In this document: positions 46,554 to 54,358 of the stretch, in pieces | How the letters are laid out: each line of letters opens with the position of its first letter | How positions within the stretch are numbered: the first letter of the stretch is position 1 | Origin: Bin80 sp964291275 | GTDB lineage: Bacteria > Bacteroidota > Rhodothermia > Rhodothermales > Bin80 | DNA length: 64,000 nucleotides | Direction of reading: 5' to 3' | NCBI GenBank assembly: GCA_964291275.2 | Contig: OZ219800.1 | Coordinates: forward strand, 434,001 to 498,000 | Program-made: the position numbers and the translations under genes | The notes under the pieces: generated by a model | The model's input: the letters and a program-made list of their open reading frames with translations, nothing else | Told to the model about the DNA's origin: nothing | Databases searched by the model: none

Positions 46554-46633
46554 TACGCCAGCTCTTCCTGCGCCAGAGCCGTCGGCACAAGTAAGGTCAG
46601 GACAAGTGCAATCAGTGTGGTTGCTTTGGTCAT
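46554..46633 (-). pseudogene. Truncated 5' end of a second secreted LRR-type gene
   Basis: ATG 46633 opens a signal peptide (MTKATTLIALVLTLLVPTAL) followed by AQEELA, then runs into IS copy 2 at the TA. The first nine residues and the ~100 bp upstream match those of the intact LRR gene (start 48779). It is thus the surviving promoter and leader of a paralogue whose body is gone. Confidence 0.8.
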
Positions 46634-46735
46634 CGTGCCGGGGGAGTGGTTTCCCTGTTCCTACGTTGCCTCTCCGGGCGTTGATCCTTACTGGCGCGGT
46701 CGCCCGCCTCCGCTATGGAAAATCTGGGGGATCAG
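46606..46735 (-). repeat. Duplicated promoter/leader segment (copy at 48752-48876)
   Basis: The sequence before and across the start of the truncated gene (CGTGCCGGGGGAGTGGTTTC, then CTACGTTGCCTCTCCGGGC and TGGCGCGGT.GCCCGCCTCC) recurs upstream of the intact LRR gene at 48752-48876 with a few changes. The shared stretch presumably carries the promoter for both genes. Confidence 0.8.
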
Positions 46736-46796
46736 AATAGTAATGGCTCCGCCCCGCGTCCCTCGGCAGCCCGGACTTATGGGTTTCTGTTATGTG

Positions 46797-48779
46797 TCAC
46801 TTCATACGTACGAATTTGCCTGCGCGAACGGAGCTTCCCTCCGGTGAAGTAGCCGTCAGGCGGTACAAATACAAGCCAGAGGACATCGAGCGGCCGCTTA
46901 GCCGTATCGTGTGCTTCCATCCAGCAGCTTTCTCGGCTGCGGGCACCGTAAACACGCGTCGGCCCGTTACGTCCATGATCTCGACCGTCACGCTGGCAGG
47001 CCAAGGAAGGTCAAACACAAGGTGCGTGGACTCCCGGAACGGATTGGGGTAGTTGCCGTGCACGGCAAAGGGCTCGGGCAACGATTCGTGCTCGGTGGCT
47101 ACCGGAGAGAATACCTCCATAGTGAACAGTAAGCTGTCGCGGGAGCCGTCTGCCCCGGTGGCGCTGTACGTGTACGGCTTTGGAGCGTCTGTGACCATGA
47201 TCGGCGTTCCGGTCAAGATGCGTGTGATTGTGTCAAAAGCTAGTCCTGCCGGAAGCGCGGGGGTCAGGGCATACGCCACCGGAATAGCGCCCCCTGCGGC
47301 TTCGGGAAGAACGAGTGAATCAATGGGCTGTGCGCGAGCAAAGGACAGATCGGCGATCAGACGGTTCCCGAACGAAACGGCTTCACAGGTCGGACCCATC
47401 ACGCTCGAGATACTGTTGAGCCAACCCTGAAACGCATCGTCAGCCGGAGCACAGAGCGCCTGACCGCGAAAGTCGAACAAAACGAGACTATTCAACTGCA
47501 TCAAGCTGCGCGGTAGTATGCCCGTGAAATGGTTGTCGTTCAGCATCAGCCCCTGCAGCTCTGTGAGTTTTCCTATCTCTGGCGGAATCTCCCCGGTAAG
47601 AGAATTGCTGTCCAGAGTCAGACGCTGCAGCTGCGATAGGTTTCCTATCTCTGGCGGAATCTCCCCGGTAAGGGGATTGCTGGACAGAGTCAGCTCCACC
47701 AGCTGCGAGAGGTTACCGAGCCAGGGCGGAATCTCCCCGGTAAGGGAATTGCTGGACAGATTTAGCCACTCCAGCTCTGTGAGGTTACCGAGCTCTGGCG
47801 GAATCTCCCCGGTAAGGAAATTGCTGGACAGCCACAGCCGCTGCAGCTGCGATAGGTTTCCTATCTCTGGCGGAATCTCCCCGGTAAGGGAATTGCTGGA
47901 CAGCCACAGCGTCGTCAGCTGCGATAGGTTACCTAATTCTGGCGGAATCTCCCCGGTAAGGAAATTGCTGGACAGATTTAGCCACTCCAGCTCTGTGAGG
48001 TTACCGAGCTCTGGCGGAATCTCCTCGGTAAGGGAATTGTTGGACAGAGTCAGCTCCACCAGCTGCGATAGGTTTCCGAGCTCTGGCGGAATCTCCTCGG
48101 TAAGGGAATTGCTGGACAGATTTAGCCACTCCAGCTCTGTGAGGTTACCGAGCTCTGGCGGAATCTCCCCGGTAAGGAAATTGTTGGACAGCCACAGCCG
48201 CTGCAGCTGCGATAGGTTACTTAGCTCTGGCGGAATCTCCCCGGTAAGGGAATTGCTGGACAGCCACAGCGTCGTCAGCTGCGATAGGTTACCTAATTCT
48301 GGCGGAATCTCCCCGGTAAGGGAATTGCTGGACAGCCACAGCGTCGTCAGCTGCGATAGGTTACCTAATTCTGGCGGAATCTCCCCGGTAAGGGAATTGC
48401 TGGACAGATTTAGCCACTCCAGCTCTGTGAGGTGACCGAGCTCTGGCGGAATCTCCTCGGTAAGGGAATTGTTGGACAGAGTCAGCTCCACCAGCTGCGA
48501 TAGGTTTCCTAGCTCTGGCGGAAGCTGTCCCCTGAGCCCGTTCCCTGTCAAGTCTAAGACCAGCCGTCCTTGGTGAAGAGTAACGCCAAACCAGCTGTTC
48601 AGCTCCCCTTCGGTCGGAATCTGCGTGATGTCCCAGTTGTCATTGTTCGTCCAGTTGTCTCCGTCCGTCGCCGTGTAAAACGCACTCAGTACCCGGTGCA
48701 CCGTCTCCATTGATTGCGCCTTAGCGGCCCCTGTTGCGATCAGAAGGGCTAGTGCGATCAGTGTGGTTGCTTTGGTCAT
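46797..48779 (-). CDS. Secreted leucine-rich-repeat protein with T9SS sorting domain
   Basis: A 660-aa protein. Signal peptide (TLIALALLIATGAAKAQ), then an N-cap resembling plant-type LRR proteins (TATDGDNWTNNDNWD), then 15 LRRs of 24 residues (~79-438; consensus SNSLTGEIPPELGNLSQL). A beta-rich putative-Ig (He_PIG-like) domain follows (~480-560, VAYALTPALPAGLAFDTITR, TGTPIMVTDA), and a type A sorting domain (~575-660, HGNYPNPFRESTHLVF, SGLYLYRLTATS). It should be a surface-displayed binding protein, for adhesion or recognition of other cells or polymers. Repeats are nearly identical to each other at the DNA level, so repeat number can change easily. IS elements flank it on both sides. Confidence 0.85.
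   Translation of the reverse strand: MTKATTLIALALLIATGAAKAQSMETVHRVLSAFYTATDGDNWTNNDNWDITQIPTEGELNSWFGVTLHQGRLVLDLTGNGLRGQLPPELGNLSQLVELTLSNNSLTEEIPPELGHLTELEWLNLSSNSLTGEIPPELGNLSQLTTLWLSSNSLTGEIPPELGNLSQLTTLWLSSNSLTGEIPPELSNLSQLQRLWLSNNFLTGEIPPELGNLTELEWLNLSSNSLTEEIPPELGNLSQLVELTLSNNSLTEEIPPELGNLTELEWLNLSSNFLTGEIPPELGNLSQLTTLWLSSNSLTGEIPPEIGNLSQLQRLWLSSNFLTGEIPPELGNLTELEWLNLSSNSLTGEIPPWLGNLSQLVELTLSSNPLTGEIPPEIGNLSQLQRLTLDSNSLTGEIPPEIGKLTELQGLMLNDNHFTGILPRSLMQLNSLVLFDFRGQALCAPADDAFQGWLNSISSVMGPTCEAVSFGNRLIADLSFARAQPIDSLVLPEAAGGAIPVAYALTPALPAGLAFDTITRILTGTPIMVTDAPKPYTYSATGADGSRDSLLFTMEVFSPVATEHESLPEPFAVHGNYPNPFRESTHLVFDLPWPASVTVEIMDVTGRRVFTVPAAEKAAGWKHTIRLSGRSMSSGLYLYRLTATSPEGSSVRAGKFVRMK
47466..48545 (-). 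repeat. 15 tandem 72-bp repeats encoding LRRs
   Basis: Each 72-bp unit encodes one 24-residue LRR. Central units differ at only a few positions, and recurring sub-types (SQLTTLWLS, TELEWLNLS, SQLVELTLS, SQLQRLWLS) alternate in blocks, as expected from unequal exchange of multi-repeat units. Spacing and coding frame show this is not a CRISPR array. Confidence 0.9.
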
Positions 48780-49351
48780 GGTGCCGGGGGAGTGGTTTCC
48801 CTGATCCTACGTTGCCTCTCCGGGCTTGATCCTTAACTGGCGCGGTTGCCCGCCTCCGCTACGGCAAAATCGGGGGGGGGACTCCCTACCATTTATGCAA
48901 GTCAAAAACGGGAAAATTTGATTGATTTCAAATTTTTATTTGACTTGAGATTTACGTGAGCCCTCTGGAATTACATGATGCGGATTGATTTTTCGTTTTT
49001 CATTCAATTCGGAGATCGTTCTTCAATCTGTTTATCCTTCTCGTCTGTTATCCTCCTGGGTTAGCCCTGCCCTGTTCATAGACTAGGGACCTGACAACGT
49101 CTTATATATTGTTTACCTTGTGCTTGCCAGAAAATGATTTTAGTCGTGGGATTATACGATGAATTCGGGTATTTGGGAGCAGATTTGGTCATTTTTGGTG
49201 GATTTGGTCAGGATTTAGCGTGTATTTGGGGCTCTGATCGCATAGGCGTCGTCTGAGCGGGAGGATGAATGAATTTGCGAATCTGGCGGCAATTTTGGGG
49301 TAGGAGGTCTGATTTGGGCGTTTAAGCGTGTACATTCGCCCCTTTGTTGCT
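48780..49351. other. LRR promoter region and ISNCY-like leader
   Basis: 48780-48880 is the duplicated promoter segment, ending near a run of nine G at about 48872-48883. 48890-49130 is AT-rich with no gene. 49150-49330 has repeated ATTTGGTC motifs and AGGATTTAGCGT, which resemble the reverse strand of 59640-59810. It probably is the left end of the ISNCY-like element, whose exact limit I cannot place. Confidence 0.5.
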
Positions 49352-50773
49352 ATGCGTGTAGTACTGGAAGCCCAACGCGCGTTCGGGCAGGTTCCGATTG
49401 AAGAGATTGAGCTTGCCCCCCGAAGCCGGGATAACATTCCGGCGGTATTGCGTGGTTTGCGTTCGATTTACAAGAATGCAAAGACGCGAGCGAAGGTTTT
49501 CGAGCTTTTGGAAGGGGGCGTGGCTTCGGGGGGCAGTCACAAATTGGGGCGCCGGGGGATGGATCTGTGGAGGATTTTTGTTCTGGGGATGCTGAAGCAG
49601 GCCCTTAATTGCGATTATGATCGACTGACGCATATGGCGAACAACGACAAGCTCCTGCGCCAGATGCTTGGGCATGGTGGTTGGCGCGAGGGATCGGAAT
49701 ACCATGTACAGACGATTCTGGACAATGTGAGTTTGTTATCGGAGGAGTTACTGGGAAAAATCAACGCGGTCGTGGTGGAGCATGGTCACGGGGAGCTTAC
49801 GAAGAAGGCCCGGTAGGAGGGGTTACGGTGCAGAGTAGATTCAGTAGTGACGAAAACGCATGTTCATTGGCCTACGGATGTGAGTCTTCTCAGGGATGCG
49901 GTGGGTTGTTTGCTTCGGGAGTCCGCATGTATGAGCCGTGCGCACGACGTGCCGGGCTGGCGCAAGGCGGCTGATTGGGAAAAGCGGCCCGATCGTTTGT
50001 TTCAAGGGGTACGCAGGTCACGGGGCTGGCATCGTCGTGATCGGGTGCGCAAATACCTGTGCCACTGCAGAAAGCTGGTGAAGAAGGCGTTGGCTTCGCA
50101 GCGGAGGTTGGGGGCAGATTGCAGTGATCGGTGGCTGCACTACCTGGGATGCAGCTTGACACTGATCGATCAGGTGGATCGGCGGTTGCTCAGGGGCGAA
50201 AAGATTCCGCATTCGGAGAAGATTTTCTCGGTTCACGCGCCGCATACGCGTTGGATCGTCAAAGGTAAGGCGGGGGTACAGGCGGAGTTGGGCCTCCCGG
50301 TCTGCGTCTTGGAGGACCAGCATCGGTACATTCTTTACTACCAGGTGCTCTACGAGGGGGTCGATTCGTCAATGATCGTGGATTTTTTACGGGAGGCCAA
50401 GACACTGTACCCGTCCCTGACTTCGTGCAGCATGGATACGGGGTATTCATCGGAACACAACCGGCGCGCATTGGAGCAAATTCTGAAACTGGTGATTATG
50501 CCGAAGCGGGGGCGTTTAAGTCATGCGGACAAGGAGCGCGCATCCGCTCCGGACTTTGTGGAGGGTCGTCGTCAGCATCCGGCGGTAGAATCCGCGATCA
50601 ACAATTTGAATCAGCGCGGACTGGACTTGGTGCGTACGCATGGTAAGGAGGGGTTTGGTCGCACGGTGGCGCTCGCTGTGGTCGCGGCCAACGTGCATCG
50701 TCTTGGCTTGCAGTTGAAGCGGAAAGAAGAGCGGCTCAAGCGCTGGCATCAGGCCCGAAAACGAGCGGCGTAG
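49352..50773 (+). pseudogene. ISNCY-family transposase interrupted by an in-frame amber codon
   Basis: A single reading frame of 474 codons runs from ATG 49352 (MRVVLEAQRAFGQVPIEEIE) to TAG/stop at 50773, broken only by TAG at 49814-49816 (codon 155). The part before includes MLKQALNCDYDRLTHMANND, and the part after has HWPTDVSLLRDAVGCLLRES, HAPHTRWIVKGKAGVQAELG, CSMDTGYSSEHNR and HPAVESAINNLNQRGLDLVR. This is the ISNCY-type layout. Because both halves are well conserved and in one frame, this is a recent nonsense mutation or, less likely, a read-through product. No clear terminal repeats were identified. Confidence 0.8.
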
Positions 50774-51023
50774 CGCCGCTGTGATCCTACCGAAGGAATT
50801 TGGACAGGCTCCGCCATAAGCGGAAAGGCAGACATACGTCGGGTTGGCACGCATGGTCGCGTCCCAGCTGCATCGGAGAGCAAAAAATGTCTTCCAGTGA
50901 CCATTCAACAAGCCGAAAGGCACCTGATTCCCCCGAAACTCCACCAACGACGCCACAATTACGGACCCAGATTGTTATGAATATAGCAAGAATCACAAAA
51001 ATAGCCTATTCTCTGACAAGCAC

Positions 51024-51175
51024 TAAATAGCCGCATCAAAACCGTCAAAGTTCATGCGCGTGGATTCAGAAACAAACAGCGGTTTGCCCATGCAATTTAC
51101 TTCTATCTCGGTGGACTGGATCTGTACCCCGAAGGCCTCCAATAAAAGACTCCCCACTCATAAAAGTGAAGAGCC
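51024..51175 (+). mobile_element. ISL3 3' end remnant
   Basis: AATAGCCGCATCAAAACCGT onward to AAAAGTGAAGAGCC matches the last ~150 bp of ISL3 element A, encoding NSRIKTVKVHARGF with a frameshift and the terminal GGLDLYPEGLQ, plus the right inverted repeat. The rest of the element is missing; the sequence to the left (50774-51023) is the ISNCY-like element's downstream region. Confidence 0.85.
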
Positions 51176-51181
51176 TTTTTA

Positions 51182-51574
51182 TTAAGCATCAACCCAGTAA
51201 AAATGATCCATCTCACAGCGGCATATGCGGACGTCCCGGCTCGGATCCACGTATTTTATTGGATATCGCGAAGTTGGTTCAAAGAAATGATGTTTATCCT
51301 GCAAGGTCATAGTGCTTCTAACAAAATCTTGATTGCTCCATGCCGAATATGGCGATGGTAAGCCGATAATAGACGAGAGGTGTCCTACGCAATCATTCTT
51401 GCCATAACAATCAATCCGAGCCCCCGAATCCAATTTCTGGAAGTGGTTTTGTAAGAGGCTGCACGGAGCGTCATTTTCTCGCTTCCAGATTGTAGCGCTT
51501 ACCAGTAACTGTGTCAAGGAATGCAGGTAATTCATGCCATTTGACGGTAACCACCGTAGTGTGCTCAAATTCAT
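51182..51574 (-). CDS. Hypothetical protein, possibly truncated
   Basis: A 130-aa frame with Cys, Trp, Tyr and His well represented (RIDCYGKNDCVGHLSSIIGL, KYVDPSRDVRICRCEMDHFY). I do not recognise it. It ends 6 bp from the ISL3 remnant, so the 3' part may have been replaced. It could be a decayed gene or chance. Confidence 0.3.
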   Translation of the reverse strand: MNLSTLRWLPSNGMNYLHSLTQLLVSATIWKRENDAPCSLLQNHFQKLDSGARIDCYGKNDCVGHLSSIIGLPSPYSAWSNQDFVRSTMTLQDKHHFFEPTSRYPIKYVDPSRDVRICRCEMDHFYWVDA

Positions 51575-51818
51575 TGGGCCTAAGACTTTTACTCAACCTC
51601 AATTAAGACTGAGGCATCCCCATGGGAGGAGTTGTGGCTGATAAAACACACATGTTTTACGCTGAGCCTCAAAACCACATGTCTTGAAGGTTACCAGAGA
51701 TGGCACCATAGAGTTACGAATTGCACATTGAACATCATTTTTCAACTAACTTCGCACCGCTCCTTTTATTTTCTATGCTACCGAACTTCGCAATCTGGCC
51801 GGAGCCCCTGGGTAGACT

Positions 51819-52601
51819 TCATTCAGCATCCAACCCCTCTACCAACGCGGCAGCTTGCTCACTCTCCCCCTCCTGAAGCAGCGCCATAGCCAGATTGTAG
51901 CGAATCTCAGGGTGTCCTGGTACTTGCTCCAGTGCTTTTTTGAGCACAGATACAGCATAATCGTTGTTGCCAGTAAGCCTGGCCAGTCGCCCAGCAGCCA
52001 GCAGATTAGCAGGATTATCAGGAGACAGGCTTAACGCCTGTTCAACATAATTGCGCGCATCCTCCAGCTCCCCCGTATGCTCTGCAATCATTGCAAGGCT
52101 GATGTAGGCTGGAGCATAACCTGTATCAAGGACCAAGGCTTGATGACAGGCATCCCGGGCATCCTCTGTAAGTCCCATTTCCCAATATGCACCGGCAGCA
52201 CCATGCCACGAAACAGCGTCTGGATGCATACGGCCCGCACGTAGATAATAGTCCAGAGATGCTTCGTAGTCTGCCTGCTGAAAAGCTGCATCCCCGAGTG
52301 TTTGCAACCAGACCCAGTTGTCCGGCTCCAACTTGCTTGCTATCTCCCAGGATCTGCGCGCCTCCGTGTAATTGCCACGCACGTAATGCGCCTGCCCCAA
52401 TATAAAATGAGGATGCGGATGTCCAGGTACCATTTGTACGGCTTGTTCAGCCATATCGATAGCTCGTCCTGCGGAATTTTCGTTTAATGCGATTGTCGCT
52501 TCCTGGAGTAAAATCGCTGCCGATTCCGGCAGCGGGGCCGGAACAGACTCACAGCCAAAGACCCATATCAATTGAACTAATAGCAACCAACGGATCAGCA
52601 T
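51819..52601 (-). CDS. TPR-repeat lipoprotein, second CRTAC1/TPR pair
   Basis: A 260-aa lipoprotein (lipobox LIWVFGC, Cys ~17) with about six TPR repeats (AGRAIDMAEQAVQMVPGHPH, NYTEARRSWEIASKLEPDNW, DYEASLDYYLRAGRMHPDAV, LEDARNYVEQALSLSPDNPA). Its ATG directly abuts the stop of the upstream CRTAC1-like gene, so the two are co-translated. It is the shorter paralogue of the TPR protein at 30135-31316. Confidence 0.8.
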   Translation of the reverse strand: MLIRWLLLVQLIWVFGCESVPAPLPESAAILLQEATIALNENSAGRAIDMAEQAVQMVPGHPHPHFILGQAHYVRGNYTEARRSWEIASKLEPDNWVWLQTLGDAAFQQADYEASLDYYLRAGRMHPDAVSWHGAAGAYWEMGLTEDARDACHQALVLDTGYAPAYISLAMIAEHTGELEDARNYVEQALSLSPDNPANLLAAGRLARLTGNNDYAVSVLKKALEQVPGHPEIRYNLAMALLQEGESEQAAALVEGLDAE

Positions 52602-54269
52602 CTATTCCGTAGTACCTTCACAAACAACAATGAACGTATTCTCGAGCGGCCCAAACAAACGTGAGATCTGTCCACTGGGCCATGTGACATGCAGCGAATC
52701 GACCATGTCTGACTCGTCCAGGCCAAAGGTCAGTACGCGCTCTGATTCTGACAAATAACTGCCACCTGACCGTACATGGCGTTGCTTCACGCCGACAGAG
52801 GTATAGAGCTTCACTAGTGCCCCAATACCATCACGGTTACTGCTCATGCCCCCCAGCCTCACACGCAGATATCGACCTTGCACGTTGTTACGCCACAAAC
52901 GAACACCTCCCCCATTCTGGCTCATCAGAATGTCCAGATCTCCATCCTGATCTATATCCGCATATGCTGCTCCCCTACCCAGTAGTGGTTCAAAATTTTC
53001 TTCGTCCGCAAATACCCCATCTCCCGTGTTCAGAAACAGATGTGGCCGTTGATAAAATTTAATTCCGCTGGATCCACGTTCGACGTGTTCATGAATATGA
53101 CCATTAGCCACAAACACGTCTTCATCTCCATCCAGATCGGCATCAAACAGAAAAAGACCGAATGCCAAAGTTTGGCGGCTCGCACCACCTATGCGCGATG
53201 CCGATGCATGATCACGAAATACCTCCCCTCCAGCATATCGCCAAACGCTGATCATCTGATTCGAAAAGTTACCGACCAGTATGGACCATTCTCCGCTTAC
53301 AATTCCTGCATCTATCCCCATTCCGGCTGTTGCAATTCCTCTTGCATCATAGGCGATTCCAGCCATTAGCCCACGCTCAATGAACGTGCCATCACCCTCG
53401 TTGATGTATAGCTGATCCCTTTCAAGATCGTTCGCCACCGCGAGATCAGGCCATAGATCGCCATTAACGTCCAGGAGAACCGCCCCCAATGTCTTGCCTG
53501 GGGTGGATAGAAAACCAACATCTTCTGTCCAGTCGGAAAAGGTACCATCCGCATTATTATGATAAAAACGGTGAGACTGCCCGTCGTAGGCTGCCGGTGT
53601 GCAGTAGATCTTTTCTCCGCCCGGCCCTTGACACCGTACGTCAGTTGGAGAGCTCCAGCGCACATATCCACCTACATATAGATCCAACCAACCATCTCGA
53701 TCAGCATCAAAAAATACAGCTGCAGTACTCCATGCTAATGGACCTTCGGCCCCTGACTGCATCACAGTATACACGCCATCGTCGTTACGAAGTAGTATAT
53801 CGTGTCCCAACGAGGTTAAGAATAGATCTGCATCACCATCATTGTCGTAATCAGCCGATGCAATCCCCATCCCGTAAGTAACTACCTCACCCAAACCCGC
53901 ATCATACGTAACCTCGCTGAAGGAACCTGAACCGTTATTTGCATAGAGACGAACGGCCGGTGGCTGTACTTCAAGCGAGTCCCATGTTCCACCCTGTACG
54001 AGTGCTATATCTGGATGACCATCACCATTGTAATCGACAAACGCGAGACCTGGCGGCAGGATTTCTGGCATCCACATTAAGCCGGATGCACCGTTCTCGT
54101 GTGTAAAATCAGCCAGTCCCGCTTCATGGGTCACATCTGTAAAGCGCTGGGCTTCGTTCGAGCAACCTGAAACAAGCACGTATACCCCTGCCAGTACACA
54201 GCATATTGAGTAATTTGGAATCTTGGAGATCTGCAACGGGTATCGTAACCGGTGGAAGTGCGCGAACAT
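52602..54269 (-). CDS. CRTAC1-like lipoprotein (FG-GAP/VCBS + ASPIC/UnbV), second copy
   Basis: A 555-aa lipoprotein (lipobox VYVLVSGC, Cys ~36). FG-GAP/VCBS blades carry Ca-binding loops (FVDYNGDGHPDIALVQG, DYDNDGDADLFLTS, FFDADRDGWLDLYVGG, DVNGDLWPDLAVAND, DADLDGDEDVFVANG, DIDQDGDLDILMSQN), then the ASPIC/UnbV domain (HVRSGGSYLSESERVLTFGL, SLHVTWPSGQI). It is the same length and order of parts as the protein at 28471-30138. It diverges from the GH16 gene over 89 bp, which suggests shared control of both transcripts. Confidence 0.85.
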   Translation of the reverse strand: MFAHFHRLRYPLQISKIPNYSICCVLAGVYVLVSGCSNEAQRFTDVTHEAGLADFTHENGASGLMWMPEILPPGLAFVDYNGDGHPDIALVQGGTWDSLEVQPPAVRLYANNGSGSFSEVTYDAGLGEVVTYGMGIASADYDNDGDADLFLTSLGHDILLRNDDGVYTVMQSGAEGPLAWSTAAVFFDADRDGWLDLYVGGYVRWSSPTDVRCQGPGGEKIYCTPAAYDGQSHRFYHNNADGTFSDWTEDVGFLSTPGKTLGAVLLDVNGDLWPDLAVANDLERDQLYINEGDGTFIERGLMAGIAYDARGIATAGMGIDAGIVSGEWSILVGNFSNQMISVWRYAGGEVFRDHASASRIGGASRQTLAFGLFLFDADLDGDEDVFVANGHIHEHVERGSSGIKFYQRPHLFLNTGDGVFADEENFEPLLGRGAAYADIDQDGDLDILMSQNGGGVRLWRNNVQGRYLRVRLGGMSSNRDGIGALVKLYTSVGVKQRHVRSGGSYLSESERVLTFGLDESDMVDSLHVTWPSGQISRLFGPLENTFIVVCEGTTE

Positions 54270-54358
54270 ATTGCCGGGTTTTCTGTTCGCTTTCCCAGCC
54301 GTTCAAGTCTTATTCTCAACGTCGTTTACGTCCCCTCTTATCCGTCCCTTGGTTCCTG

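Noticed and set aside
47518..48435. 305-aa open frame on the plus strand across the LRR repeats
   Set aside because: It is the antisense shadow of the 72-bp repeat array; the minus-strand LRR gene has signal peptide, LRR consensus and sorting domain.
47466..48545. Possible CRISPR array because of regular repeats
   Set aside because: Units are contiguous 72-bp coding repeats without unique spacers, in one LRR frame, and no cas genes are nearby.
48872..48883. Run of nine G as a phase-variable promoter tract for the LRR gene
   Set aside because: It lies ~95 bp upstream of the start, and a single instance without comparison cannot support slippage control; the paralogue copy lacks the long run.
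51182..51574. Assigning the 130-aa frame to a sulfatase or nuclease
   Set aside because: A few motifs looked suggestive but no conserved set was present, so it is left as hypothetical.
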